A stretch of DNA of 14,241 nt from Bacteroidota bacterium (GTDB lineage Bacteria; Bacteroidota; Ignavibacteria; Ignavibacteriales; Ignavibacteriaceae), in contig JAEYUD010000041.1 of the NCBI GenBank assembly GCA_023433685.1, positions 1 to 14,241 of the forward strand, read 5' to 3'. A model generated the notes under the pieces. That model did no database searches. It worked only from the letters and a program-made list of their open reading frames with translations, and was not told the DNA's origin. Made by a program: the position numbers and the translations under genes. Below are positions 1-6,036 of this stretch, piece by piece (within the stretch, counting starts at the first letter, position 1; each line of letters begins with the position of its first letter).

Positions 1-168
1 GGCAATAAAGTGGCCGACCTTGCAAGCGGAAACTTCGCCGCCGGCTGGCACAAAGCCAACTTTGACGCCTCCCGCCTCAACACCGGCGTCTAACTCTAAA
101 CGATAACCGCCCAGGGCAATTCAGGCAAAGCGTTTTCTGCCACAAGGAAGATGATGCTGCTGAAGTAA
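1..168 (+). pseudogene. 3' end of a T9SS cargo gene, sorting domain interrupted by two in-frame TAA codons
   Basis: Frame 1 is open from the left edge and reads as the middle of a type A C-terminal sorting domain: G-N-K-V-A-x-L, then A-G-x-H, then F-D-A-S-R-L-N-T-G-V. It then meets TAA at 91-93, Leu at 94-96 and TAA at 97-99. The same frame then continues without interruption (starting TITAQGNSGK) to KMMLLK and a third TAA at 166-168. Intact domains normally read G-V/L/M-Y-x-x at this point, and the two intact tails in this window end in KSVLLK and KMILLK. Both internal stops therefore sit where Tyr codons (TAC) would be expected. A product ending at 93 would lack about 25 residues, including the terminal signal needed for T9SS export. 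The passenger part lies outside the window. Interpretation as a decayed or polymorphic end is inference; a consensus sequencing error is the main alternative. Confidence 0.7.
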
Positions 169-175
169 GGCTGAG

Positions 176-203
176 GGATGATGGATGAAGGATGATGGAT
201 GAT
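176..203. repeat. Heptamer tandem repeat, GGATGAT x4
   Basis: Four head-to-tail 7-bp units: ggatgat (176-182), ggatgaa (183-189), ggatgat (190-196) and ggatgat (197-203). It starts 7 bases after the final stop of the T9SS tail. The last base of the array is also the first base of the insertion-sequence left end. A second 7-bp array with a different unit is at 12372-12414. Confidence 0.8.
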
Positions 204-228
204 GTCTTGTCCTGAAATAAGTTTACAG
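203..228 (+). repeat. IS left terminal inverted repeat
   Basis: Begins tgtcttgtcc and ends gtttacag. It aligns with the reverse complement of 1557-1582, with mismatches at positions 5, 6, 12, 16 and 26. Confidence 0.85.
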
Positions 229-252
229 AATAAAAAGCACTAAATTTGCGAA

Positions 253-258
253 GGAGAG
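253..258 (+). promoter_or_regulatory. Ribosome binding site of the transposase gene
   Basis: GGAGAG lies six bases upstream of the ATG at 265, a good Shine-Dalgarno match that fixes the start of the first transposase frame. Confidence 0.7.
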
Positions 259-264
259 TAGCAA

Positions 265-636
265 ATGTCTGTAAACGAAAAAACAATAAAGAGATACAGT
301 GAGAATTTCAAGCTTCAAATACTTAAGGAGCTTGAGGAGAGCGGATGTTCAGTAGAAAGCATAATGCGGAAGTACGGGATAACCGGAGGCAGAACAATAC
401 GGCTGTGGATCAATAAATATGGAAGGACAAGTTTGATGACAAAGAAGATCAGGATCGAGACCCCCGGGGAAGCAGATCAGACAAAAATACTTCAGAAGAA
501 GATCAAGGAATTGGAATCAGCCCTTGCAGATATGGTACTGACCAACCGGGTCAACGAAGAGATGTTCAAAATCTTGAGTGAGCGACTGGGCTACGATGTA
601 AAAAAAAAGTTCGGCACGAAACTGTCGAGCGAATAA
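265..636 (+). CDS. IS3-family transposase OrfA (helix-turn-helix subunit)
   Basis: This 123-residue protein is the DNA-binding half of an IS3-type transposase. Residues about 8-50 form the helix-turn-helix (RYSENFKLQILKELEESG, then SVESIMRKYGI and IRLWINKYG), which in the family recognises the terminal repeats. Residues about 70-105 are a charged, leucine-spaced helix (ILQKKIKELESAL) typical of the leucine-zipper dimerisation segment. The start is supported by GGAGAG six bases upstream. The frame ends 47 bases before the first ATG of the integrase frame, but the -1 register is open from the A9 run at 600-608, so the working transposase is probably an OrfAB fusion. OrfA alone usually acts as a repressor in this family. 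Confidence 0.9.
   Translation: MSVNEKTIKRYSENFKLQILKELEESGCSVESIMRKYGITGGRTIRLWINKYGRTSLMTKKIRIETPGEADQTKILQKKIKELESALADMVLTNRVNEEMFKILSERLGYDVKKKFGTKLSSE
600..608 (+). promoter_or_regulatory. Probable programmed -1 frameshift site (A9)
   Basis: A run of nine A residues is read as gtA AAA AAA AAg in the OrfA frame, giving an A-AAA-AAA slippery heptamer. Slipping back one base enters frame 3, which has no stop between here and the integrase frame; the joined residues (VRHETVERIRLGGG, then VSITKVCDVVDMSRQ) look like the normal linker and second helix-turn-helix of IS3 transposases. The fused product would be about 402 residues. Confidence 0.8.
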
Positions 637-683
637 GATTAGGTGGTGGAGTAAGCATCACTAAGGTCTGTGATGTAGTAGAC

Positions 684-1472
684 ATGAGCCGACAGAATCA
701 CTACCGCTATCTGCACAGGGAGACGAAGGAAAGATTGAAGGAGGAAGTGATCCTTGAGTATGTTCTTATGCGTCGCAGTCAACACAGCCAGATGGGGAGC
801 AAGAAGCTATACTACGAGGCAAAGCGGGAGTTGGACATGAGAGGGATAGGCAGGGATAAATTTCTTAAGATATTACGGGACAACGGTTTACTGCTCAAGC
901 GCAAGTGGAAGAAGGCCCGGACGACGAACTCACAGCATTCATTCCGCATCTTCGGTAACGAGCTCGATGAGATTGCAAAGCAGATGAGAAACGGAGCAGT
1001 AGTCAGTGACATAACCTATATCAGACTGGGTGATGGGTTTCATTATCTGAGTCTGGTAACCGAGGTTAGCTCCCGGAAGATAGTCGGATATGATCTGAGC
1101 CACAGTCTGGGAATAGAGGGGAGTATCAGGGCAATGAAGATGGCGATCAGAGAGATAGGAGATACCAGGGGGATGATCCATCATTCTGACCGCGGAATAC
1201 AGTACTGCAGCCGTGAATACATCGGGATGCTTAAGTCACGTGGGATAAGGATAAGCATGTCAGAGAAGGGTAATCCTTATGAGAACGCTATAGCAGAGAG
1301 GATCAACGGAATACTGAAGAAGGAGTACGGACTTGATCATCATTTTGGGAGTAAGGAAGAGGCACTTAAGGCAGTACGGGAGGCGATCAGACTTTACAAC
1401 GATGACCGGCCGCATTGGTCTCTGGGATTAAGGACGCCTTCGGAGGTGTATGCAAGCGGAGCAAAAAAATAA
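684..1472 (+). CDS. IS3-family transposase OrfB (DDE integrase)
   Basis: This is the catalytic half of the transposase. An N-terminal helical domain (about 1-75, with GIGRDKFLKILRDNGLLLKRK) resembles HTH_21. The RNase H-like integrase core follows, with the acidic triad D109 (VVSDITYI), D169 (HHSDRGIQY) and E205 (NAIAERINGILKKE). There are 35 residues between the second D and the E, the D-D-35-E spacing of IS3 elements. The C-terminal LYNDDRPHWSLGLRTPSE is the usual integrase end. The first ATG at 684 has no ribosome binding site, and the frame is open back to the A9 run, so translation is most likely by -1 frameshift from OrfA. No truncation or missing catalytic residue is seen. Identity as an IS3-type integrase is secure; the exact subgroup cannot be assigned by eye. 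Confidence 0.93.
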   Translation: MSRQNHYRYLHRETKERLKEEVILEYVLMRRSQHSQMGSKKLYYEAKRELDMRGIGRDKFLKILRDNGLLLKRKWKKARTTNSQHSFRIFGNELDEIAKQMRNGAVVSDITYIRLGDGFHYLSLVTEVSSRKIVGYDLSHSLGIEGSIRAMKMAIREIGDTRGMIHHSDRGIQYCSREYIGMLKSRGIRISMSEKGNPYENAIAERINGILKKEYGLDHHFGSKEEALKAVREAIRLYNDDRPHWSLGLRTPSEVYASGAKK

Positions 1473-1485
1473 AAAGGCCTGAAGA

Positions 1486-1510
1486 CTAAGGGGGATTGCA
1501 TCCCCCTTAG
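1486..1510 (+). terminator. Perfect 10-bp hairpin after the transposase
   Basis: ctaaggggga and tcccccttag pair perfectly around a 5-base loop (ttgca), 14 bases after the transposase stop and inside the element. No T tract follows, so it may stall transcription or block read-through rather than act as a classical intrinsic terminator. Confidence 0.5.
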
Positions 1511-1556
1511 AAACCCCTGCTGGTGGTAATTTAGAGTGGTGAATTTACTAATTAAT

Positions 1557-1582
1557 GTGTAAACTTTTTTTAGGACTTGACA
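1557..1582 (-). repeat. IS right terminal inverted repeat
   Basis: On the minus strand this begins tgtcaagtcc and ends gtttacac, mirroring 203-228. It marks the right end of the element. Confidence 0.85.
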
Positions 1583-1632
1583 GAACCGCCTTCGGCGATA
1601 TGAATGCTGCACCTTCACTGTAATATAAAATT

Positions 1633-1665
1633 AAAAGCCCGTGGCATTTCCGCTACGGGCTTTTT
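1633..1665. terminator. Bidirectional intrinsic terminator
   Basis: aaaagcccgt and acgggctttt form a perfect 10-bp stem around a 12-base loop, with T5 after it on the plus strand and an A-run before it. It can serve rightward transcripts leaving the IS region and leftward transcripts from the minus-strand gene ending at 1821. It probably belonged to whatever gene ended near 1621 before the IS-associated rearrangement. Confidence 0.8.
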
Positions 1666-1696
1666 AATTATAGACTATATCTGCGAATATCTGTCT

Positions 1697-1742
1697 CACT
1701 TGCCCCTTCGGGGACAGCGTGCATCTCCCAAAGGGACAAGTG
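1697..1742. repeat. Imperfect inverted repeat (REP-like hairpin)
   Basis: Arms at 1697-1714 (cacttgccccttcgggga) and 1726-1742 (tcccaaagggacaagtg) pair with few mismatches around an 11-base loop. No T tract follows. It looks like a dispersed intergenic hairpin, but only one copy is in the window. Confidence 0.5.
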
Positions 1743-1754
1743 CGGTCTAATAAA

Positions 1755-1794
1755 AATCCGTGGAATCCGCGTTAAATCCGTGGAATCCGCGTAA
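1755..1794 (+). repeat. Two tandem copies of a 20-bp repeat
   Basis: The unit AATCCGTGGAATCCGCGTAA occurs at 1755-1774 (last bases tta) and 1775-1794. Each unit is itself a near-duplication of AATCCGTGG/AATCCGCGT. Related copies lie at 2480-2520 (inverted) and 2563-2602 (direct), so they bracket the minus-strand gene 1821-2372. Confidence 0.8.
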
Positions 1795-1820
1795 CATTTA
1801 AAAACAGACTCCACACTAAA

Positions 1821-2372
1821 CTAATTCGCAATCGAATAATCATTCAGGGCTTCTTCCATGGCTACCTCGGGCAGGTCGCACGACATAAGTCCGTGGCAAT
1901 TCACATCTTTCATATCACCGAAATCGGTTTTTTTGAAGTTATCGGCAATTATTATCCTGTCTTCTTTCATGGCATTGACAAAAGCCATCGAGGTATTCGG
2001 CACTATAAGGACAATGCAGACGGGCAGAAGTTCATTTGTCCCACCGGCGATGGTAGCGACACCACTTCCAGGGGCATTTCCTTTCCCCGCTTCCACACGG
2101 TTTTCACGGGTGAAGTGGCGCCCGCGGGTAATGTATTTGGATGTTCCTTTCTCGATCTTTGTCTCAACGGTCGCCAGTTTTATATCTGTTTTTGATTTGG
2201 CGAATGGCTGGGATCGTGCCCATAGTTCGGATGAATTCGCATTTTTTTCAAGGATGACGTAGTAATCCACGGAATCTATTTTGTTCAGGGATATAATTAT
2301 TGATTCCTGTGCGGACAGTACAGTGGGGATGATACAAAGAAGAATTACAGGAAATATTTTCAGGCATTTCAT
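1821..2372 (-). CDS. Hypothetical exported protein
   Basis: I do not recognise this 183-residue protein. It begins with a basic stub and a hydrophobic stretch (about residues 6-20), followed by LSA-QES, a good signal-peptidase I site, so it should be exported to the periplasm or beyond. The mature part has a beta-rich start (SIIISLNKIDSVDYYVILEK), a basic middle, a hydrophobic strand at 117-125 (PVCIVLIVP) and an acidic C-terminus with C159 and C165 (VNCHGLMSC). It has no lipobox and no T9SS tail. The start is supported by GGAGGT at 2378-2383 and a Bacteroidota-like promoter at 2414-2444. An overlapping plus-strand frame (1858-2262) lacks such signals. The gene stands alone, flanked on both sides by the 20-bp repeat. 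Confidence 0.75.
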   Translation of the reverse strand: MKCLKIFPVILLCIIPTVLSAQESIIISLNKIDSVDYYVILEKNANSSELWARSQPFAKSKTDIKLATVETKIEKGTSKYITRGRHFTRENRVEAGKGNAPGSGVATIAGGTNELLPVCIVLIVPNTSMAFVNAMKEDRIIIADNFKKTDFGDMKDVNCHGLMSCDLPEVAMEEALNDYSIAN

Positions 2373-2377
2373 GACTA

Positions 2378-2383
2378 ACCTCC
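2378..2383 (-). promoter_or_regulatory. Ribosome binding site of the 1821-2372 gene
   Basis: On the minus strand GGAGGT precedes the ATG (2372-2370) by five bases. It is a strong Shine-Dalgarno match and helps choose this strand over the overlapping plus-strand frame. Confidence 0.7.
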
Positions 2384-2413
2384 ATTTCCGGCACTTTCAT
2401 TCGCCGGTTACCG

Positions 2414-2444
2414 CAAACTTAATCATTTTCCTGATGAATGTCAA
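2414..2444 (-). promoter_or_regulatory. Bacteroidota-type promoter of the 1821-2372 gene
   Basis: On the minus strand TTG (2444-2442) is followed after 20 bases by TAAGTTTG (2421-2414), a full match to the Bacteroidota -7 element TAnnTTTG at the expected distance from a -33 TTTG-like box. The start codon is about 40 bases downstream. Confidence 0.6.
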
Positions 2445-2479
2445 TAGGGAGTCAAACCGCAAAGAAGGGTTTTAAAAGG

Positions 2480-2602
2480 TTACGCGGATTTCACGGATTA
2501 AACACGGATTTCGCAGATGAACGCAGAATTATAATCTTGATAACGCATACTTAACATTAAAAAATCCGTGGAATCAGCGTAAAATCTGTGAAATCCGTGT
2601 AA
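2480..2602. repeat. Further copies of the 20-bp repeat, in both orientations
   Basis: An inverted copy at 2480-2499 (ttacgcggatttcacggatt) is followed by a second, more degenerate inverted copy at about 2501-2520. Direct copies follow at 2563-2582 (aatccgtggaatcagcgtaa) and 2583-2602 (aatctgtgaaatccgtgtaa). The 2480-2499 and 2563-2582 copies are reverse complements at 18 of 20 positions and could form a long hairpin just downstream of the permease gene. Confidence 0.75.
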
Positions 2603-2617
2603 CTTTAATTTAAATCC

Positions 2618-3511
2618 CTATGCAGATCGCATATTTATAAAGTAAACACCGCTTATTATCAGCCCCATGCCGAGGAAGTGCCAGAGCCCGAGGGCTTCAC
2701 CGTCGAGGACGCCCCAAATTACAGCTACTATCGGTATAAGGTATGTAACGGTGGAAGCGAAGACGGGTGAGGTCTGCTGGATCAACCGGTTAAAAAGGAT
2801 CAGCGACATCGCGGTGCCGACCACAGCGAGGATAGCGATATATCCGAACGATTGCAGTGCCTTGGGGTGCGTGGTGATGGTATGCACAAATCCTGATGCA
2901 AGGAGGATCACCAGCGCCACCGGAAGTATCGTCATGAAAGCCAAGGAGGTAAGAGCAACAGGGTGAATACCCTTGAAGTGCTTGCTCAGAAAGTTTGAGC
3001 CTGTTCCGTAAAACAGTGTTGCCAGCACCACAAAAAACGCGAAAAAGTTGATTTCACCGAGTTCACCCCCACTGAAAAGAATGAGAACGCCCGAACCGAT
3101 GATACCAAGTACGAGTCCGACCGCCTGATTTACTCTGAACGCGGTTCCGTAAAAGAGAACACCGATCGAAAATGTGAATATCGGTGTCATACTGTTGAGC
3201 ACTCCGGCGAGTGAACTGCTTATGCGGGTCTGAGCAGTAGCAAAGAGTATTGCCGGTCCCAGATTTGTGAGTGCCGCGAAGAAAAGGAAATGCTTCCAGT
3301 ATTTCTGAAGATATTCTTTGTGGCTCCGCAGGGCAAGAGGCAGGAGAATCGTCGCCGAGATCACCACTCTGAGAGCCCCCACTTCGGTCGCGGAGTAAGC
3401 CTCAAGACCCCGTTTCATCAATATAAAAGAGCTACCCCAGATCACCGCCAAAAAGCCAAGTGAGAGCCAGGAGAAGAAACTGCCGTTGTTTTTTAATTTT
3501 TCTTTCATCAT
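2618..3511 (-). CDS. EamA/DMT-family inner-membrane permease
   Basis: This 297-residue protein is predicted to sit in the cytoplasmic membrane with about ten helices in two homologous halves, the architecture of the drug/metabolite transporter (EamA, formerly DUF6) family. The first helix contains WLSLGFLAVIWGSSFILMKRGL, where WGSSF is a family hallmark. ALRVVISA in helix 2 and SSSLAGVLNSMTPIF in the first half are also typical. The second half ends with helices such as TYLIPIVAVIWGVLDGE and HFLGMGLIISGVYFI, the repeat equivalent. Length is normal for the family. Substrates of these proteins (amino acids, metabolites, drugs) cannot be predicted from sequence. Two adjacent ATG codons compete as start; only a weak purine-rich site precedes them. 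The gene is divergent from the amylase. Confidence 0.88.
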   Translation of the reverse strand: MMKEKLKNNGSFFSWLSLGFLAVIWGSSFILMKRGLEAYSATEVGALRVVISATILLPLALRSHKEYLQKYWKHFLFFAALTNLGPAILFATAQTRISSSLAGVLNSMTPIFTFSIGVLFYGTAFRVNQAVGLVLGIIGSGVLILFSGGELGEINFFAFFVVLATLFYGTGSNFLSKHFKGIHPVALTSLAFMTILPVALVILLASGFVHTITTHPKALQSFGYIAILAVVGTAMSLILFNRLIQQTSPVFASTVTYLIPIVAVIWGVLDGEALGLWHFLGMGLIISGVYFINMRSA

Positions 3512-3530
3512 TCTTCTGAATTTCGCGATG

Positions 3531-3538
3531 CAAAACTA
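3531..3538 (-). promoter_or_regulatory. Possible -7 promoter element of the permease gene
   Basis: On the minus strand TAGTTTTG fits TAnnTTTG exactly, about 20 bases before the permease start. The matching -33 region is poor, so this is tentative. The 118-base gap between permease and amylase must hold both divergent promoters. Confidence 0.3.
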
Positions 3539-3629
3539 AGCATTTAACCTTTTATTTCACCTCTAAAATCATTATTTATGGAATTGATTTTTTCAAATGA
3601 ACCGCGAACCGGTTACGGAACTTAGAATT

Positions 3630-5513
3630 ATGACCCGCAAAATATTATTTATCCTTCTATTCTCAGCGCAGATTTTCGCGCAATCATCCCTGAATTGGTG
3701 GAACGACGCCGTTTTTTATGAAGTTTTTGTCAGAAGTTTTTACGACGGAAATGGCGACGGCAAAGGCGACTTTAGAGGGCTGATAAACAAACTTGACTAT
3801 CTCAACGATGGCGACCCTGCCACCACGACCGACCTTGGTGTTACGGGTATCTGGCTTATGCCGATTAACCCTTCACCCAGTTACCATGGTTACGATGTGA
3901 CAGACTACCGGGGGATACAGCCGGATTACGGCTCGATGAACGACTTCAAGGAGTTCCTGACCAAAGCTCACCAGCGCGGAATTAAGGTAATAATCGATTT
4001 TGTGCTTAACCATTCCTCACGCCAGCACCCCTGGTTCGCAGCCTCGACCGACCCTTCATCACCCTACAGGAATTATTATATCTGGAAGAACTATAACCCC
4101 GGCTATACGGGCAGCTGGGGACAGCAGGTATGGCACCAATTCAATAATTACTATTATTTTGGAATGTTCTGGAGCGGCATGCCCGATCTGAACATGGCGC
4201 ATACGCCACTGAAAAATGAAATATTCAATCTGACCCGCTACTGGCTTGATACTATGAACGTGGATGGTTTCAGGCTTGACGCGATAAAGCACCTCTTCGA
4301 GGATGGACAGATAATGGAGCATGTTCCGGCAACTTTCGCTTTCCTCGAGGAGTTCAGAACTGTTTACAAAACTGCCGACCCGAACGCACTTACCGTGGGT
4401 GAGGTGTGGTCGCCAACCGCGCAGGTTGTTCCTTATTCCAACGGGAACCGGCTTGATCTCTGCTTCGAGTTCGATCTCGCTTCAGCGATTATAAGCGCTA
4501 TAAAAAACTCCGCGCCCGCCGGTCTCGCCAACAAGATGGTATCAGTTACATCATCTTATCAGCCGCTGCAATATGCTACATTTCTGACCAATCATGATCA
4601 GGACAGGGTTTTCGGACTCCTGAACCAGAACGAGAAGTGGAGCAAAATGGCAGCTTCAATATACCTGACACTTCCCGGCGTGCCGTTCATCTACTATGGT
4701 GAGGAGATTGGCATGAATGGATATGGTATCGACGAGAACAAGCGCCGCCCCATGCCCTGGACTCCCGGCACTAACGGTGGTTTCACCACAGGCACTCCCT
4801 GGTACTCGCTGGGTACGCCATATAATCTTAATAATGTGCAGACAATGTCGGCGAGCCCCACTTCACTTCTGAGCAGGTACCGCGATCTTATCCATCTGCG
4901 AAACAGGGAAACAGCATTAAGAAGGGGGGGCTACAGGGCAGGCACTTCATCTAACGCCAATGTTTATGCTTATTGCCGCGACCTCGATGGTGAGGCAATA
5001 TATGTGATCCATAATTTCAGCGAATTCCCGGTCTCTAATTTCACCGTTTCACTGAACCAGTCGAACCTCGATCCGGGTATTTTTTATGTATTGAACGCCG
5101 AAACCGGCGCGGGTGTGGGAGAGTTAACGGTTAATTTTCAGGGAGGATTCAGCAACTACAGCATACCGGGAGAACTGGCAGGCAAAAGCACGATGATATT
5201 AAAGATCCAAACCACCCCCGTCGGAGTGGAGGATGAAAAAGCCGGTCCGGGATCGTTTACGCTGTATCAGAATTACCCGAATCCGTTTAACCCCTCAACC
5301 ATCATCTCATTTTCACTCGATAAAAGGGATTTCGTTGATGTCTCGGTTTATGACATCCGGGGTGAGAAGATCACCACGCTCCATAACGGCATCACTGAAT
5401 CCGGGTTCCACACTGTAACCTTTGAGGCGGCCAACCTTCCGGCCGGCATGTATTTGATCCGCGCCACCAATGGAAAGAAGCAACTTACCATCAAATCCGT
5501 TCTGCTAAAATAA
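3630..5513 (+). CDS. Secreted GH13 alpha-amylase with T9SS type A sorting domain
   Basis: The product (627 residues from the ATG at 3630) is a glycoside hydrolase family 13 enzyme, expected to cleave alpha-1,4-glucans outside the cell. Residues 1-18 (MTRKILFILLFSAQIFAQ) are a signal peptide; the in-frame ATG at 3597 would put eleven extra residues before it, so the later start is preferred. The barrel begins WWNDAVFYEVFVRSFYDGNGDG. All four GH13 regions are present: DFVLNH (D123), GFRLDAIKH (nucleophile D217), TVGEVW (acid/base E258) and FLTNHDQDR (transition-state D323). A beta-sandwich domain follows, then about 85 residues of T9SS sorting domain starting TLYQNYPNPFNPST and ending KSVLLK, predicting transport across the outer membrane and anchoring or release. 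The gene stands alone between a divergent permease and a convergent membrane-protein gene. Exact specificity (amylase, neopullulanase or alpha-glucosidase) cannot be decided by eye. Confidence 0.92.
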   Translation: MTRKILFILLFSAQIFAQSSLNWWNDAVFYEVFVRSFYDGNGDGKGDFRGLINKLDYLNDGDPATTTDLGVTGIWLMPINPSPSYHGYDVTDYRGIQPDYGSMNDFKEFLTKAHQRGIKVIIDFVLNHSSRQHPWFAASTDPSSPYRNYYIWKNYNPGYTGSWGQQVWHQFNNYYYFGMFWSGMPDLNMAHTPLKNEIFNLTRYWLDTMNVDGFRLDAIKHLFEDGQIMEHVPATFAFLEEFRTVYKTADPNALTVGEVWSPTAQVVPYSNGNRLDLCFEFDLASAIISAIKNSAPAGLANKMVSVTSSYQPLQYATFLTNHDQDRVFGLLNQNEKWSKMAASIYLTLPGVPFIYYGEEIGMNGYGIDENKRRPMPWTPGTNGGFTTGTPWYSLGTPYNLNNVQTMSASPTSLLSRYRDLIHLRNRETALRRGGYRAGTSSNANVYAYCRDLDGEAIYVIHNFSEFPVSNFTVSLNQSNLDPGIFYVLNAETGAGVGELTVNFQGGFSNYSIPGELAGKSTMILKIQTTPVGVEDEKAGPGSFTLYQNYPNPFNPSTIISFSLDKRDFVDVSVYDIRGEKITTLHNGITESGFHTVTFEAANLPAGMYLIRATNGKKQLTIKSVLLK

Positions 5514-5521
5514 AGACCTGA

Positions 5522-5552
5522 TACACCACAGAGCTCACAGAGACCACAGAGA
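5522..5552. repeat. Short degenerate CACAGAG tandem repeat
   Basis: Three imperfect units of CACAGAG (ccacagagct, cacagagac, cacagagaa) directly follow the amylase stop. Just beyond, 5575-5594 repeats taatag/taataa words. No intrinsic terminator is visible between the amylase and the convergent gene. Confidence 0.6.
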
Positions 5553-5604
5553 AATTTATAGAGCAATTTCCGCTAATAGTTAATAGCTAATAACTCATCG
5601 CTCT

Positions 5605-6036
5605 TTACTCTTCCCTCTTTGAAAACATCTTCAACTGCTTCTCACGGGCTTCGGCGCTGTTTTCTGTGAAGCGGATGACCACATAAGCCACAAGAGCAAA
5701 GAGGAAGACAAAGAGTAGCATCCACGCATTGGCTTCGAGGGTGCCCATGATGGCACGGTAGATCTCGAGTGCCCACCTTTCAGTGGTCAGGAGATAGGTG
5801 TACGCGCCGGTCTTTTCGTTTGTGTTCAGATATTTCTCTAGTTCCCAGATGCGGACTCCACCCGAGATACCCACTACGAATATCGCGAAAAGAACATACC
5901 TGCTCCACGCAACGTAAATATCCTCCTTAACCAACCGGTGAAAGATGGTATCAAGCGGTTTTCTGAACGAATATGCTATAATTGCGCAAGTTAAAAAACT
6001 AACTAAAAAATTGAAGATCAGCAGGGTTATGAACAT
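5605..6036 (-). CDS. Small membrane protein, function unknown
   Basis: This 143-residue protein is not one I recognise. It has three clear membrane helices: residues about 3-23 (ITLLIFNFLVSFLTCAIIAYS), 47-61 (YVLFAIFVVGISGGV) and 104-124 (NAWMLLFVFLFALVAYVVIRF). The segment between helices two and three (about 62-103) is mixed and could face the periplasm; the C-terminus is strongly charged (SAEAREKQLKMFSKREE) and probably cytoplasmic. There is no signal peptide separate from helix one. Only a weak purine stretch (aagaaag) precedes the ATG. It converges with the amylase across 91 bases and has no operon partner in the window. Coding is supported by the hydrophobic periodicity and the absence of a better frame. 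Confidence 0.75.
   Translation of the reverse strand: MFITLLIFNFLVSFLTCAIIAYSFRKPLDTIFHRLVKEDIYVAWSRYVLFAIFVVGISGGVRIWELEKYLNTNEKTGAYTYLLTTERWALEIYRAIMGTLEANAWMLLFVFLFALVAYVVIRFTENSAEAREKQLKMFSKREE

Larger units (their letters stand above)
203..1582 (+). mobile_element. Complete IS3-family insertion sequence, 1380 bp
   Basis: The element is bounded by imperfect 26-bp terminal inverted repeats at 203-228 and 1557-1582, which match at 21 of 26 positions and share TGTC, GTCC and AAGTTTACA. It has the classical IS3 layout: a short helix-turn-helix frame followed by a DDE integrase frame in the -1 register. Both frames are intact, so the copy may be active. I see no duplicated target bases: the left flank ends in ...atga and the right flank begins gaac. 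This suggests that one flank has been deleted or rearranged after insertion, or that the true ends differ slightly. Just to the right, 1583-1621 reads as an open stretch ending in TAA, possibly a fragment of a lost gene. Confidence 0.9.

Noticed and set aside
91..99. TAA read as tyrosine (recoded genetic code)
   Set aside because: Other clear genes in the window, including the amylase and the lipoprotein, end at TAA at the expected family length, so general recoding does not fit.
1858..2262. 134-residue plus-strand frame opposite the exported-protein gene
   Set aside because: It has no ribosome site, signal peptide or recognisable motif, whereas the minus-strand frame has a signal peptide, GGAGGT and a promoter.
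1755..2602. 20-bp repeats as a CRISPR array
   Set aside because: Copies are tandem without spacers, degenerate, occur in both orientations and have no cas genes nearby.
3597..3629. Upstream ATG as the start of the amylase
   Set aside because: It adds eleven hydrophilic residues, including two Glu, before the signal peptide, with no ribosome site of its own.
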